From Blastomussa wellsi (taxonomy: Eukaryota; Cnidaria; Anthozoa; Scleractinia; Plerogyridae), in contig OX393574.1 in the NCBI GenBank assembly GCA_947652115.1, positions 15,947,228 to 16,011,227 of the forward strand: a stretch of DNA of 64,000 nucleotides, read 5' to 3'. Under the pieces are notes generated by a model. That model was not told where the DNA came from. It did no database searches and saw only the letters and a list, made by a program, of their open reading frames with translations. Positions 1 through 11,700 of the stretch are shown here, one piece after another (the first letter of the stretch is position 1; each line of letters opens with the position of its first letter). Made by a program: the position numbers and the translations under genes.

Positions 1-93
1 GGATGGCTGCTGAGTCCATCTATACCAATTAGATCGAAATCGGAGAGGTCGAAAAAATTGGAAAACTTTCCTATGGTCCCCCCTTAGAAAAAA

Positions 94-116
94 GTCCAAA
101 ATTGACCATTTTGGAC
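94..116. other. Perfect 9-bp inverted repeat with 5-base loop in subunit A
   Basis: Arms GTCCAAAAT and ATTTTGGAC are exact reverse complements separated by TGACC. Outside the arms, runs of A on the left and CTTTT on the right could extend the pairing across a small bulge. The site is carried by every full-length unit (109 copies) and is lost from the two truncated units. Subunit C has a weaker counterpart (AAAAT-TGGCC-ATTTT). It could be a protein-binding dyad or extrude as a hairpin; no function is shown. Confidence 0.75.
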
Positions 117-122
117 ACTTTT

Positions 123-188
123 GAAAATCGTATTATTCCTCAGCCCATTGAGCTTTATTCATGCGGTTTTTTGCACAGTTGAAAACTA
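123..188 (+). repeat. 66-bp conserved tail block, A copy
   Basis: This block aligns without gaps to 340-405 and 515-580. By hand count, A versus C match at 57 of 66 positions and A versus B at 53 of 66. Shared words are ATCGT, CTCAGCC, ATTGAG, GCGGTTTTT and TGAAAA. All length differences between subunits lie outside this block, so it is the best conserved part of the ancestral module. Confidence 0.88.
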
Positions 189-275
189 GGATAGTTGCTG
201 AGTCCATCCATACCAAGTAGGCTAAGATCGGACGAGTAGTTTCTATTTTACAGCCTTCCAAAGTCGAGCTAAAAT

Positions 276-285
276 ATCGGCCGAT
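276..285. other. 10-bp palindrome ATCGGCCGAT in the B-specific insertion
   Basis: This is a perfect palindrome present once per full unit and missing from the two truncated units. It contains two CpG steps in an otherwise A/T-rich stretch. Unit 48 has lost it by a C-to-T change at 27565, the change expected from deamination of a methylated CpG, though one case proves nothing. Confidence 0.7.
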
Positions 286-339
286 TTTGAAAAGTTTCCT
301 ATGGTCCCCCCTATGAAATCAGTCATTTTAGCCATATCT

Positions 340-405
340 GAGAATCGTGTCATTTCTCAGCCAATTGAGCTTTTTACAAGCGGTTTTTTGCTGAAATGAA
401 AAGTA
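340..405 (+). repeat. 66-bp conserved tail block, B copy
   Basis: Gap-free match to the A and C copies; B versus C match at 57 of 66 positions by hand count. The variant site at 351 (CATTT or GATTT) is inside it. The extra C of 581-bp units is inserted just upstream, after 338. Confidence 0.88.
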
Positions 406-580
406 GGATAGCTGCTGAGTAAATCCATACAAATTAGGCTGAAATCGGAGAGGTCGAAAAAATTTCCAAATTTTGCCCTGAAAAAGTGAAAAATTGGCCA
501 TTTTGGGCATAATTGAAAATCGTGTTATTCCTCAGCCAATTGAGGTTTTTACAAGCGGTTTTTGGCCCAGATGAAAACTA
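406..580 (+). repeat. Subunit C of the satellite unit (175 bp)
   Basis: Starts GGATAGCTGCTGAG and ends GAAAACTA. It shares GAAATCGGAGAGGTCGAAAA (441-460) with A but lacks the CCTATGGTCCCCCC section, which accounts for its being about 13 bases shorter. Variant site 467 is at the centre of an A/T-rich palindrome and site 553 is in ACAAGCGG versus ACGAGCGG. Both variants mark the S-derived part of recombinant units. Confidence 0.92.
515..580 (+). repeat. 66-bp conserved tail block, C copy
   Basis: Gap-free match to the A and B copies (57 of 66 with each). The variant site 553 is inside it. In this copy the inner dyad is extended by one base each side to CCTCA-GCCAAT-TGAGG. Confidence 0.88.
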
Positions 581-2781
581 GGATGGCTGCTGAGTCCATC
601 TATACCAATTAGATCGAAATCGGAGAGGTCGAAAAAATTGGAAAACTTTCCTATGGTCCCCCCTTAGAAAAAAGTCCAAAATTGACCATTTTGGACACTT
701 TTGAAAATCGTATTATTCCTCAGCCCATTGAGCTTTATTCATGCGGTTTTTTGCACAGTTGAAAACTAGGATAGTTGCTGAGTCCATCCATACCAAGTAG
801 GCTAAGATCGGACGAGTAGTTTCTATTTTACAGCCTTCCAAAGTCGAGCTAAAATATCGGCCGATTTTGAAAAGTTTCCTATGGTCCCCCCTATGAAATC
901 AGTCATTTTAGCCATATCTGAGAATCGTGTCATTTCTCAGCCAATTGAGCTTTTTACAAGCGGTTTTTTGCTGAAATGAAAAGTAGGATAGCTGCTGAGT
1001 AAATCCATACAAATTAGGCTGAAATCGGAGAGGTCGAAAAAATTTCCAAATTTTGCCCTGAAAAAGTGAAAAATTGGCCATTTTGGGCATAATTGAAAAT
1101 CGTGTTATTCCTCAGCCAATTGAGGTTTTTACAAGCGGTTTTTGGCCCAGATGAAAACTAGGATGGCTGCTGAGTCCATCTATACCAATTAGATCGAAAT
1201 CGGAGAGGTCGAAAAAATTGGAAAACTTTCCTATGGTCCCCCCTTAGAAAAAAGTCCAAAATTGACCATTTTGGACACTTTTGAAAATCGTATTATTCCT
1301 CAGCCCATTGAGCTTTATTCATGCGGTTTTTTGCACAGTTGAAAACTAGGATAGTTGCTGAGTCCATCCATACCAAGTAGGCTAAGATCGGACGAGTAGT
1401 TTCTATTTTACAGCCTTCCAAAGTCGAGCTAAAATATCGGCCGATTTTGAAAAGTTTCCTATGGTCCCCCCTATGAAATCAGTCATTTTAGCCATATCCT
1501 GAGAATCGTGTCATTTCTCAGCCAATTGAGCTTTTTACAAGCGGTTTTTTGCTGAAATGAAAAGTAGGATAGCTGCTGAGTAAATCCATACAAATTAGGC
1601 TGAAATCGGAGAGGTCGAAAAAATTTCCAAATTTTGCCCTGAAAAAGTGAAAAATTGGCCATTTTGGGCATAATTGAAAATCGTGTTATTCCTCAGCCAA
1701 TTGAGGTTTTTACAAGCGGTTTTTGGCCCAGATGAAAACTAGGATGGCTGCTGAGTCCATCTATACCAATTAGATCGAAATCGGAGAGGTCGAAAAAATT
1801 GGAAAACTTTCCTATGGTCCCCCCTTAGAAAAAAGTCCAAAATTGACCATTTTGGACACTTTTGAAAATCGTATTATTCCTCAGCCCATTGAGCTTTATT
1901 CATGCGGTTTTTTGCACAGTTGAAAACTAGGATAGTTGCTGAGTCCATCCATACCAAGTAGGCTAAGATCGGACGAGTAGTTTCTATTTTACAGCCTTCC
2001 AAAGTCGAGCTAAAATATCGGCCGATTTTGAAAAGTTTCCTATGGTCCCCCCTATGAAATCAGTCATTTTAGCCATATCCTGAGAATCGTGTGATTTCTC
2101 AGCCAATTGAGCTTTTTACAAGCGGTTTTTTGCTGAAATGAAAAGTAGGATAGCTGCTGAGTAAATCCATACAAATTAGGCTGAAATCGGAGAGGTCGAA
2201 AAAATTTCCAAATTTTGCCCTGAAAAAGTGAAAAATTGGCCATTTTGGGCATAATTGAAAATCGTGTTATTCCTCAGCCAATTGAGGTTTTTACAAGCGG
2301 TTTTTGGCCCAGATGAAAACTAGGATGGCTGCTGAGTCCATCTATACCAATTAGATCGAAATCGGAGAGGTCGAAAAAATTGGAAAACTTTCCTATGGTC
2401 CCCCCTTAGAAAAAAGTCCAAAATTGACCATTTTGGACACTTTTGAAAATCGTATTATTCCTCAGCCCATTGAGCTTTATTCATGCGGTTTTTTGCACAG
2501 TTGAAAACTAGGATAGTTGCTGAGTCCATCCATACCAAGTAGGCTAAGATCGGACGAGTAGTTTCTATTTTACAGCCTTCCAAAGTCGAGCTAAAATATC
2601 GGCCGATTTTGAAAAGTTTCCTATGGTCCCCCCTATGAAATCAGTCATTTTAGCCATATCCTGAGAATCGTGTGATTTCTCAGCCAATTGAGCTTTTTAC
2701 AAGCGGTTTTTTGCTGAAATGAAAAGTAGGATAGCTGCTGAGTAAATCCATACAAATTAGGCTGAAATCGGAGAGGTCGAA

Positions 2782-2797
2782 AAAATTTCGAAATTTT
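2782..2797. other. 16-bp perfect palindrome created by the 467G variant (first instance)
   Basis: The sequence AAAATTTCGAAATTTT is its own reverse complement. In units with 467C the centre reads CC and the symmetry is broken. The variant is in 22 units (12 S, 9 V, 1 U), first in unit 5 here and also, for example, in units 21, 29, 35, 41 and 107. It also makes a TTCGAA restriction site and a new CpG. It serves as a marker of S-derived C subunits. Confidence 0.85.
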
Positions 2798-3483
2798 GCC
2801 CTGAAAAAGTGAAAAATTGGCCATTTTGGGCATAATTGAAAATCGTGTTATTCCTCAGCCAATTGAGGTTTTTACGAGCGGTTTTTGGCCCAGATGAAAA
2901 CTAGGATGGCTGCTGAGTCCATCTATACCAATTAGATCGAAATCGGAGAGGTCGAAAAAATTGGAAAACTTTCCTATGGTCCCCCCTTAGAAAAAAGTCC
3001 AAAATTGACCATTTTGGACACTTTTGAAAATCGTATTATTCCTCAGCCCATTGAGCTTTATTCATGCGGTTTTTTGCACAGTTGAAAACTAGGATAGTTG
3101 CTGAGTCCATCCATACCAAGTAGGCTAAGATCGGACGAGTAGTTTCTATTTTACAGCCTTCCAAAGTCGAGCTAAAATATCGGCCGATTTTGAAAAGTTT
3201 CCTATGGTCCCCCCTATGAAATCAGTCATTTTAGCCATATCTGAGAATCGTGTGATTTCTCAGCCAATTGAGCTTTTTACAAGCGGTTTTTTGCTGAAAT
3301 GAAAAGTAGGATAGCTGCTGAGTAAATCCATACAAATTAGGCTGAAATCGGAGAGGTCGAAAAAATTTCGAAATTTTGCCCTGAAAAAGTGAAAAATTGG
3401 CCATTTTGGGCATAATTGAAAATCGTGTTATTCCTCAGCCAATTGAGGTTTTTACAAGCGGTTTTTGGCCCAGATGAAAACTA

Positions 3484-6386
3484 GGATGGCTGCTGAGTCC
3501 ATCTATACCAATTAGATCGAAATCGGAGAGGTCGAAAAAATTGGAAAACTTTCCTATGGTCCCCCCTTAGAAAAAAGTCCAAAATTGACCATTTTGGACA
3601 CTTTTGAAAATCGTATTATTCCTCAGCCCATTGAGCTTTATTCATGCGGTTTTTTGCACAGTTGAAAACTAGGATAGTTGCTGAGTCCATCCATACCAAG
3701 TAGGCTAAGATCGGACGAGTAGTTTCTATTTTACAGCCTTCCAAAGTCGAGCTAAAATATCGGCCGATTTTGAAAAGTTTCCTATGGTCCCCCCTATGAA
3801 ATCAGTCATTTTAGCCATATCTGAGAATCGTGTCATTTCTCAGCCAATTGAGCTTTTTACAAGCGGTTTTTTGCTGAAATGAAAAGTAGGATAGCTGCTG
3901 AGTAAATCCATACAAATTAGGCTGAAATCGGAGAGGTCGAAAAAATTTCCAAATTTTGCCCTGAAAAAGTGAAAAATTGGCCATTTTGGGCATAATTGAA
4001 AATCGTGTTATTCCTCAGCCAATTGAGGTTTTTACAAGCGGTTTTTGGCCCAGATGAAAACTAGGATGGCTGCTGAGTCCATCTATACCAATTAGATCGA
4101 AATCGGAGAGGTCGAAAAAATTGGAAAACTTTCCTATGGTCCCCCCTTAGAAAAAAGTCCAAAATTGACCATTTTGGACACTTTTGAAAATCGTATTATT
4201 CCTCAGCCCATTGAGCTTTATTCATGCGGTTTTTTGCACAGTTGAAAACTAGGATAGTTGCTGAGTCCATCCATACCAAGTAGGCTAAGATCGGACGAGT
4301 AGTTTCTATTTTACAGCCTTCCAAAGTCGAGCTAAAATATCGGCCGATTTTGAAAAGTTTCCTATGGTCCCCCCTATGAAATCAGTCATTTTAGCCATAT
4401 CTGAGAATCGTGTCATTTCTCAGCCAATTGAGCTTTTTACAAGCGGTTTTTTGCTGAAATGAAAAGTAGGATAGCTGCTGAGTAAATCCATACAAATTAG
4501 GCTGAAATCGGAGAGGTCGAAAAAATTTCCAAATTTTGCCCTGAAAAAGTGAAAAATTGGCCATTTTGGGCATAATTGAAAATCGTGTTATTCCTCAGCC
4601 AATTGAGGTTTTTACAAGCGGTTTTTGGCCCAGATGAAAACTAGGATGGCTGCTGAGTCCATCTATACCAATTAGATCGAAATCGGAGAGGTCGAAAAAA
4701 TTGGAAAACTTTCCTATGGTCCCCCCTTAGAAAAAAGTCCAAAATTGACCATTTTGGACACTTTTGAAAATCGTATTATTCCTCAGCCCATTGAGCTTTA
4801 TTCATGCGGTTTTTTGCACAGTTGAAAACTAGGATAGTTGCTGAGTCCATCCATACCAAGTAGGCTAAGATCGGACGAGTAGTTTCTATTTTACAGCCTT
4901 CCAAAGTCGAGCTAAAATATCGGCCGATTTTGAAAAGTTTCCTATGGTCCCCCCTATGAAATCAGTCATTTTAGCCATATCCTGAGAATCGTGTCATTTC
5001 TCAGCCAATTGAGCTTTTTACAAGCGGTTTTTTGCTGAAATGAAAAGTAGGATAGCTGCTGAGTAAATCCATACAAATTAGGCTGAAATCGGAGAGGTCG
5101 AAAAAATTTCCAAATTTTGCCCTGAAAAAGTGAAAAATTGGCCATTTTGGGCATAATTGAAAATCGTGTTATTCCTCAGCCAATTGAGGTTTTTACAAGC
5201 GGTTTTTGGCCCAGATGAAAACTAGGATGGCTGCTGAGTCCATCTATACCAATTAGATCGAAATCGGAGAGGTCGAAAAAATTGGAAAACTTTCCTATGG
5301 TCCCCCCTTAGAAAAAAGTCCAAAATTGACCATTTTGGACACTTTTGAAAATCGTATTATTCCTCAGCCCATTGAGCTTTATTCATGCGGTTTTTTGCAC
5401 AGTTGAAAACTAGGATAGTTGCTGAGTCCATCCATACCAAGTAGGCTAAGATCGGACGAGTAGTTTCTATTTTACAGCCTTCCAAAGTCGAGCTAAAATA
5501 TCGGCCGATTTTGAAAAGTTTCCTATGGTCCCCCCTATGAAATCAGTCATTTTAGCCATATCCTGAGAATCGTGTCATTTCTCAGCCAATTGAGCTTTTT
5601 ACAAGCGGTTTTTTGCTGAAATGAAAAGTAGGATAGCTGCTGAGTAAATCCATACAAATTAGGCTGAAATCGGAGAGGTCGAAAAAATTTCCAAATTTTG
5701 CCCTGAAAAAGTGAAAAATTGGCCATTTTGGGCATAATTGAAAATCGTGTTATTCCTCAGCCAATTGAGGTTTTTACAAGCGGTTTTTGGCCCAGATGAA
5801 AACTAGGATGGCTGCTGAGTCCATCTATACCAATTAGATCGAAATCGGAGAGGTCGAAAAAATTGGAAAACTTTCCTATGGTCCCCCCTTAGAAAAAAGT
5901 CCAAAATTGACCATTTTGGACACTTTTGAAAATCGTATTATTCCTCAGCCCATTGAGCTTTATTCATGCGGTTTTTTGCACAGTTGAAAACTAGGATAGT
6001 TGCTGAGTCCATCCATACCAAGTAGGCTAAGATCGGACGAGTAGTTTCTATTTTACAGCCTTCCAAAGTCGAGCTAAAATATCGGCCGATTTTGAAAAGT
6101 TTCCTATGGTCCCCCCTATGAAATCAGTCATTTTAGCCATATCCTGAGAATCGTGTGATTTCTCAGCCAATTGAGCTTTTTACAAGCGGTTTTTTGCTGA
6201 AATGAAAAGTAGGATAGCTGCTGAGTAAATCCATACAAATTAGGCTGAAATCGGAGAGGTCGAAAAAATTTCCAAATTTTGCCCTGAAAAAGTGAAAAAT
6301 TGGCCATTTTGGGCATAATTGAAAATCGTGTTATTCCTCAGCCAATTGAGGTTTTTACGAGCGGTTTTTGGCCCAGATGAAAACTA
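3484..6386 (+). repeat. Block of units 7-11: P, P, Q, Q, R*
   Basis: Starts are 3484, 4064, 4644, 5225 and 5806. This is a five-unit variant of the core pattern without an S unit. The last R unit carries 553G, which elsewhere is normal for S or the P that follows S, so it is a probable R/S* or R/P* hybrid. Confidence 0.82.
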
Positions 6387-8708
6387 GGATGGCTGCTGAG
6401 TCCATCTATACCAATTAGATCGAAATCGGAGAGGTCGAAAAAATTGGAAAACTTTCCTATGGTCCCCCCTTAGAAAAAAGTCCAAAATTGACCATTTTGG
6501 ACACTTTTGAAAATCGTATTATTCCTCAGCCCATTGAGCTTTATTCATGCGGTTTTTTGCACAGTTGAAAACTAGGATAGTTGCTGAGTCCATCCATACC
6601 AAGTAGGCTAAGATCGGACGAGTAGTTTCTATTTTACAGCCTTCCAAAGTCGAGCTAAAATATCGGCCGATTTTGAAAAGTTTCCTATGGTCCCCCCTAT
6701 GAAATCAGTCATTTTAGCCATATCTGAGAATCGTGTCATTTCTCAGCCAATTGAGCTTTTTACAAGCGGTTTTTTGCTGAAATGAAAAGTAGGATAGCTG
6801 CTGAGTAAATCCATACAAATTAGGCTGAAATCGGAGAGGTCGAAAAAATTTCCAAATTTTGCCCTGAAAAAGTGAAAAATTGGCCATTTTGGGCATAATT
6901 GAAAATCGTGTTATTCCTCAGCCAATTGAGGTTTTTACGAGCGGTTTTTGGCCCAGATGAAAACTAGGATGGCTGCTGAGTCCATCTATACCAATTAGAT
7001 CGAAATCGGAGAGGTCGAAAAAATTGGAAAACTTTCCTATGGTCCCCCCTTAGAAAAAAGTCCAAAATTGACCATTTTGGACACTTTTGAAAATCGTATT
7101 ATTCCTCAGCCCATTGAGCTTTATTCATGCGGTTTTTTGCACAGTTGAAAACTAGGATAGTTGCTGAGTCCATCCATACCAAGTAGGCTAAGATCGGACG
7201 AGTAGTTTCTATTTTACAGCCTTCCAAAGTCGAGCTAAAATATCGGCCGATTTTGAAAAGTTTCCTATGGTCCCCCCTATGAAATCAGTCATTTTAGCCA
7301 TATCTGAGAATCGTGTCATTTCTCAGCCAATTGAGCTTTTTACAAGCGGTTTTTTGCTGAAATGAAAAGTAGGATAGCTGCTGAGTAAATCCATACAAAT
7401 TAGGCTGAAATCGGAGAGGTCGAAAAAATTTCCAAATTTTGCCCTGAAAAAGTGAAAAATTGGCCATTTTGGGCATAATTGAAAATCGTGTTATTCCTCA
7501 GCCAATTGAGGTTTTTACAAGCGGTTTTTGGCCCAGATGAAAACTAGGATGGCTGCTGAGTCCATCTATACCAATTAGATCGAAATCGGAGAGGTCGAAA
7601 AAATTGGAAAACTTTCCTATGGTCCCCCCTTAGAAAAAAGTCCAAAATTGACCATTTTGGACACTTTTGAAAATCGTATTATTCCTCAGCCCATTGAGCT
7701 TTATTCATGCGGTTTTTTGCACAGTTGAAAACTAGGATAGTTGCTGAGTCCATCCATACCAAGTAGGCTAAGATCGGACGAGTAGTTTCTATTTTACAGC
7801 CTTCCAAAGTCGAGCTAAAATATCGGCCGATTTTGAAAAGTTTCCTATGGTCCCCCCTATGAAATCAGTCATTTTAGCCATATCCTGAGAATCGTGTCAT
7901 TTCTCAGCCAATTGAGCTTTTTACAAGCGGTTTTTTGCTGAAATGAAAAGTAGGATAGCTGCTGAGTAAATCCATACAAATTAGGCTGAAATCGGAGAGG
8001 TCGAAAAAATTTCCAAATTTTGCCCTGAAAAAGTGAAAAATTGGCCATTTTGGGCATAATTGAAAATCGTGTTATTCCTCAGCCAATTGAGGTTTTTACA
8101 AGCGGTTTTTGGCCCAGATGAAAACTAGGATGGCTGCTGAGTCCATCTATACCAATTAGATCGAAATCGGAGAGGTCGAAAAAATTGGAAAACTTTCCTA
8201 TGGTCCCCCCTTAGAAAAAAGTCCAAAATTGACCATTTTGGACACTTTTGAAAATCGTATTATTCCTCAGCCCATTGAGCTTTATTCATGCGGTTTTTTG
8301 CACAGTTGAAAACTAGGATAGTTGCTGAGTCCATCCATACCAAGTAGGCTAAGATCGGACGAGTAGTTTCTATTTTACAGCCTTCCAAAGTCGAGCTAAA
8401 ATATCGGCCGATTTTGAAAAGTTTCCTATGGTCCCCCCTATGAAATCAGTCATTTTAGCCATATCCTGAGAATCGTGTCATTTCTCAGCCAATTGAGCTT
8501 TTTACAAGCGGTTTTTTGCTGAAATGAAAAGTAGGATAGCTGCTGAGTAAATCCATACAAATTAGGCTGAAATCGGAGAGGTCGAAAAAATTTCCAAATT
8601 TTGCCCTGAAAAAGTGAAAAATTGGCCATTTTGGGCATAATTGAAAATCGTGTTATTCCTCAGCCAATTGAGGTTTTTACAAGCGGTTTTTGGCCCAGAT
8701 GAAAACTA
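6387..8708 (+). repeat. Block of units 12-15: P*, P, Q, Q
   Basis: Starts are 6387, 6967, 7547 and 8128. It begins with P* like the intact hexamers but has lost the R and S* end. No private single-base changes were noticed. Confidence 0.82.
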
Positions 8709-11700
8709 GGATGGCTGCTGAGTCCATCTATACCAATTAGATCGAAATCGGAGAGGTCGAAAAAATTGGAAAACTTTCCTATGGTCCCCCCTTAGAAAAA
8801 AGTCCAAAATTGACCATTTTGGACACTTTTGAAAATCGTATTATTCCTCAGCCCATTGAGCTTTATTCATGCGGTTTTTTGCACAGTTGAAAACTAGGAT
8901 AGTTGCTGAGTCCATCCATACCAAGTAGGCTAAGATCGGACGAGTAGTTTCTATTTTACAGCCTTCCAAAGTCGAGCTAAAATATCGGCCGATTTTGAAA
9001 AGTTTCCTATGGTCCCCCCTATGAAATCAGTCATTTTAGCCATATCTGAGAATCGTGTCATTTCTCAGCCAATTGAGCTTTTTACAAGCGGTTTTTTGCT
9101 GAAATGAAAAGTAGGATAGCTGCTGAGTAAATCCATACAAATTAGGCTGAAATCGGAGAGGTCGAAAAAATTTCCAAATTTTGCCCTGAAAAAGTGAAAA
9201 ATTGGCCATTTTGGGCATAATTGAAAATCGTGTTATTCCTCAGCCAATTGAGGTTTTTACGAGCGGTTTTTGGCCCAGATGAAAACTAGGATGGCTGCTG
9301 AGTCCATCTATACCAATTAGATCGAAATCGGAGAGGTCGAAAAAATTGGAAAACTTTCCTATGGTCCCCCCTTAGAAAAAAGTCCAAAATTGACCATTTT
9401 GGACACTTTTGAAAATCGTATTATTCCTCAGCCCATTGAGCTTTATTCATGCGGTTTTTTGCACAGTTGAAAACTAGGATAGTTGCTGAGTCCATCCATA
9501 CCAAGTAGGCTAAGATCGGACGAGTAGTTTCTATTTTACAGCCTTCCAAAGTCGAGCTAAAATATCGGCCGATTTTGAAAAGTTTCCTATGGTCCCCCCT
9601 ATGAAATCAGTCATTTTAGCCATATCTGAGAATCGTGTCATTTCTCAGCCAATTGAGCTTTTTACAAGCGGTTTTTTGCTGAAATGAAAAGTAGGATAGC
9701 TGCTGAGTAAATCCATACAAATTAGGCTGAAATCGGAGAGGTCGAAAAAATTTCCAAATTTTGCCCTGAAAAAGTGAAAAATTGGCCATTTTGGGCATAA
9801 TTGAAAATCGTGTTATTCCTCAGCCAATTGAGGTTTTTACAAGCGGTTTTTGGCCCAGATGAAAACTAGGATGGCTGCTGAGTCCATCTATACCAATTAG
9901 ATCGAAATCGGAGAGGTCGAAAAAATTGGAAAACTTTCCTATGGTCCCCCCTTAGAAAAAAGTCCAAAATTGACCATTTTGGACACTTTTGAAAATCGTA
10001 TTATTCCTCAGCTCATTGAGCTTTATTCATGCGGTTTTTTGCACAGTTGAAAACTAGGATAGTTGCTGAGTCCATCCATACCAAGTAGGCTAAGATCGGA
10101 CGAGTAGTTTCTATTTTACAGCCTTCCAAAGTCGAGCTAAAATATCGGCCGATTTTGAAAAGTTTCCTATGGTCCCCCCTATGAAATCAGTCATTTTAGC
10201 CATATCTGAGAATCGTGTCATTTCTCAGCCAATTGAGCTTTTTACAAGCGGTTTTTTGCTGAAATGAAAAGTAGGATAGCTGCTGAGTAAATCCATACAA
10301 ATTAGGCTGAAATCGGAGAGGTCGAAAAAATTTCCAAATTTTGCCCTGAAAAAGTGAAAAATTGGCCATTTTGGGCATAATTGAAAATCGTGTTATTCCT
10401 CAGCCAATTGAGGTTTTTACAAGCGGTTTTTGGCCCAGATGAAAACTAGGATGGCTGCTGAGTCCATCTATACCAATTAGATCGAAATCGGAGAGGTCGA
10501 AAAAATTGGAAAACTTTCCTATGGTCCCCCCTTAGAAAAAAGTCCAAAATTGACCATTTTGGACACTTTTGAAAATCGTATTATTCCTCAGCCCATTGAG
10601 CTTTATTCATGCGGTTTTTTGCACAGTTGAAAACTAGGATAGTTGCTGAGTCCATCCATACCAAGTAGGCTAAGATCGGACGAGTAGTTTCTATTTTACA
10701 GCCTTCCAAAGTCGAGCTAAAATATCGGCCGATTTTGAAAAGTTTCCTATGGTCCCCCCTATGAAATCAGTCATTTTAGCCATATCCTGAGAATCGTGTC
10801 ATTTCTCAGCCAATTGAGCTTTTTACAAGCGGTTTTTTGCTGAAATGAAAAGTAGGATAGCTGCTGAGTAAATCCATACAAATTAGGCTGAAATCGGAGA
10901 GGTCGAAAAAATTTCCAAATTTTGCCCTGAAAAAGTGAAAAATTGGCCATTTTGGGCATAATTGAAAATCGTGTTATTCCTCAGCCAATTGAGGTTTTTA
11001 CAAGCGGTTTTTGGCCCAGATGAAAACTAGGATGGCTGCTGAGTCCATCTATACCAATTAGATCGAAATCGGAGAGGTCGAAAAAATTGGAAAACTTTCC
11101 TATGGTCCCCCCTTAGAAAAAAGTCCAAAATTGACCATTTTGGACACTTTTGAAAATCGTATTATTCCTCAGCCCATTGAGCTTTATTCATGCGGTTTTT
11201 TGCACAGTTGAAAACTAGGATAGTTGCTGAGTCCATCCATACCAAGTAGGCTAAGATCGGACGAGTAGTTTCTATTTTACAGCCTTCCAAAGTCGAGCTA
11301 AAATATCGGCCGATTTTGAAAAGTTTCCTATGGTCCCCCCTATGAAATCAGTCATTTTAGCCATATCCTGAGAATCGTGTGATTTCTCAGCCAATTGAGC
11401 TTTTTACAAGCGGTTTTTTGCTGAAATGAAAAGTAGGATAGCTGCTGAGTAAATCCATACAAATTAGGCTGAAATCGGAGAGGTCGAAAAAATTTCCAAA
11501 TTTTGCCCTGAAAAAGTGAAAAATTGGCCATTTTGGGCATAATTGAAAATCGTGTTATTCCTCAGCCAATTGAGGTTTTTACAAGCGGTTTTTGGCCCAG
11601 ATGAAAACTAGGATGGCTGCTGAGTCCATCTATACCAATTAGATCGAAATCGGAGAGGTCGAAAAAATTGGAAAACTTTCCTATGGTCCCCCCTTAGAAA

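Larger units (their letters stand above)
1..188 (+). repeat. Subunit A of the satellite unit (188 bp)
   Basis: Starts GGATGGCTGCTGAGTCCATC and ends GAAAACTA. It shares its start with B and C, the motif TTTCCTATGGTCCCCCCT (67-84) with B, and its last 66 bases with both. It alone carries the near-palindrome at 94-116. Its 66-bp tail has a C in place of the second A of CCAAT (AGCCCATTGAG) that B and C keep as AGCCAATTGAG. It recurs once in every unit, cut short in the two truncated units. Confidence 0.93.
189..405 (+). repeat. Subunit B of the satellite unit (217 bp)
   Basis: Starts GGATAGTTGCTGAGTCCATC and ends GAAAAGTA. Compared with A it has about 40 extra bases between roughly 222 and 294, including the palindrome ATCGGCCGAT at 276-285. 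It then rejoins A at TTTCCTATGGTCCCCCCT (295-312). The offset between the two copies of that motif is 228 bp: 188 for the subunit step plus 40 for the insertion. Two of the four recurrent variant sites (338 and 351) are in B. Confidence 0.92.
1..580 (+). repeat. Reference satellite unit (unit 1, type P)
   Basis: This is the unit used for offsets elsewhere. It has 226 G+C of 580 by hand count (39%). It is itself composed of three diverged subunits, 1-188, 189-405 and 406-580. The recurrent variant sites lie at offsets 338 (extra C inserted in 51 units, giving 581 bp), 351 (C or G), 467 (C or G) and 553 (A or G), all in the second half of the unit. The choice of start is arbitrary because the array is continuous; I chose the GGAT motif that begins each subunit. 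Confidence 0.97.
1..3483 (+). repeat. Block of units 1-6: P, P, Q, R, S*, U
   Basis: Unit starts are 1, 581, 1161, 1742, 2323 and 2904. The order follows the hexamer core (P, P, Q, R, S*) and ends in the only U unit of the window, which has 351G and 467G but neither the extra C nor 553G. U looks like a recombinant between an S unit and a neighbouring P unit, with two switch points. Confidence 0.85.

Noticed and set aside
355..370. CCAAT box (AGCCAATTGAG) as a promoter element
   Set aside because: The word occurs in subunits B and C and is altered in A, but there is no TATA-like context, transcript feature or gene nearby; its recurrence follows from the repeat.
328..510. Minus-strand open frame of 60-62 codons present in nearly every unit
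   Set aside because: It repeats only because the unit repeats. It spans the end of B and most of C, has no recognisable domain, signal or start context, changes its C-terminus with the 580/581-bp length variant, and is broken by a stop in unit 93 (53341). There is no sign of selection on the frame.
1..580. CENP-B box in the unit
   Set aside because: No CGGG or CCCG occurs in the reference unit, so the core of the box is absent on both strands.
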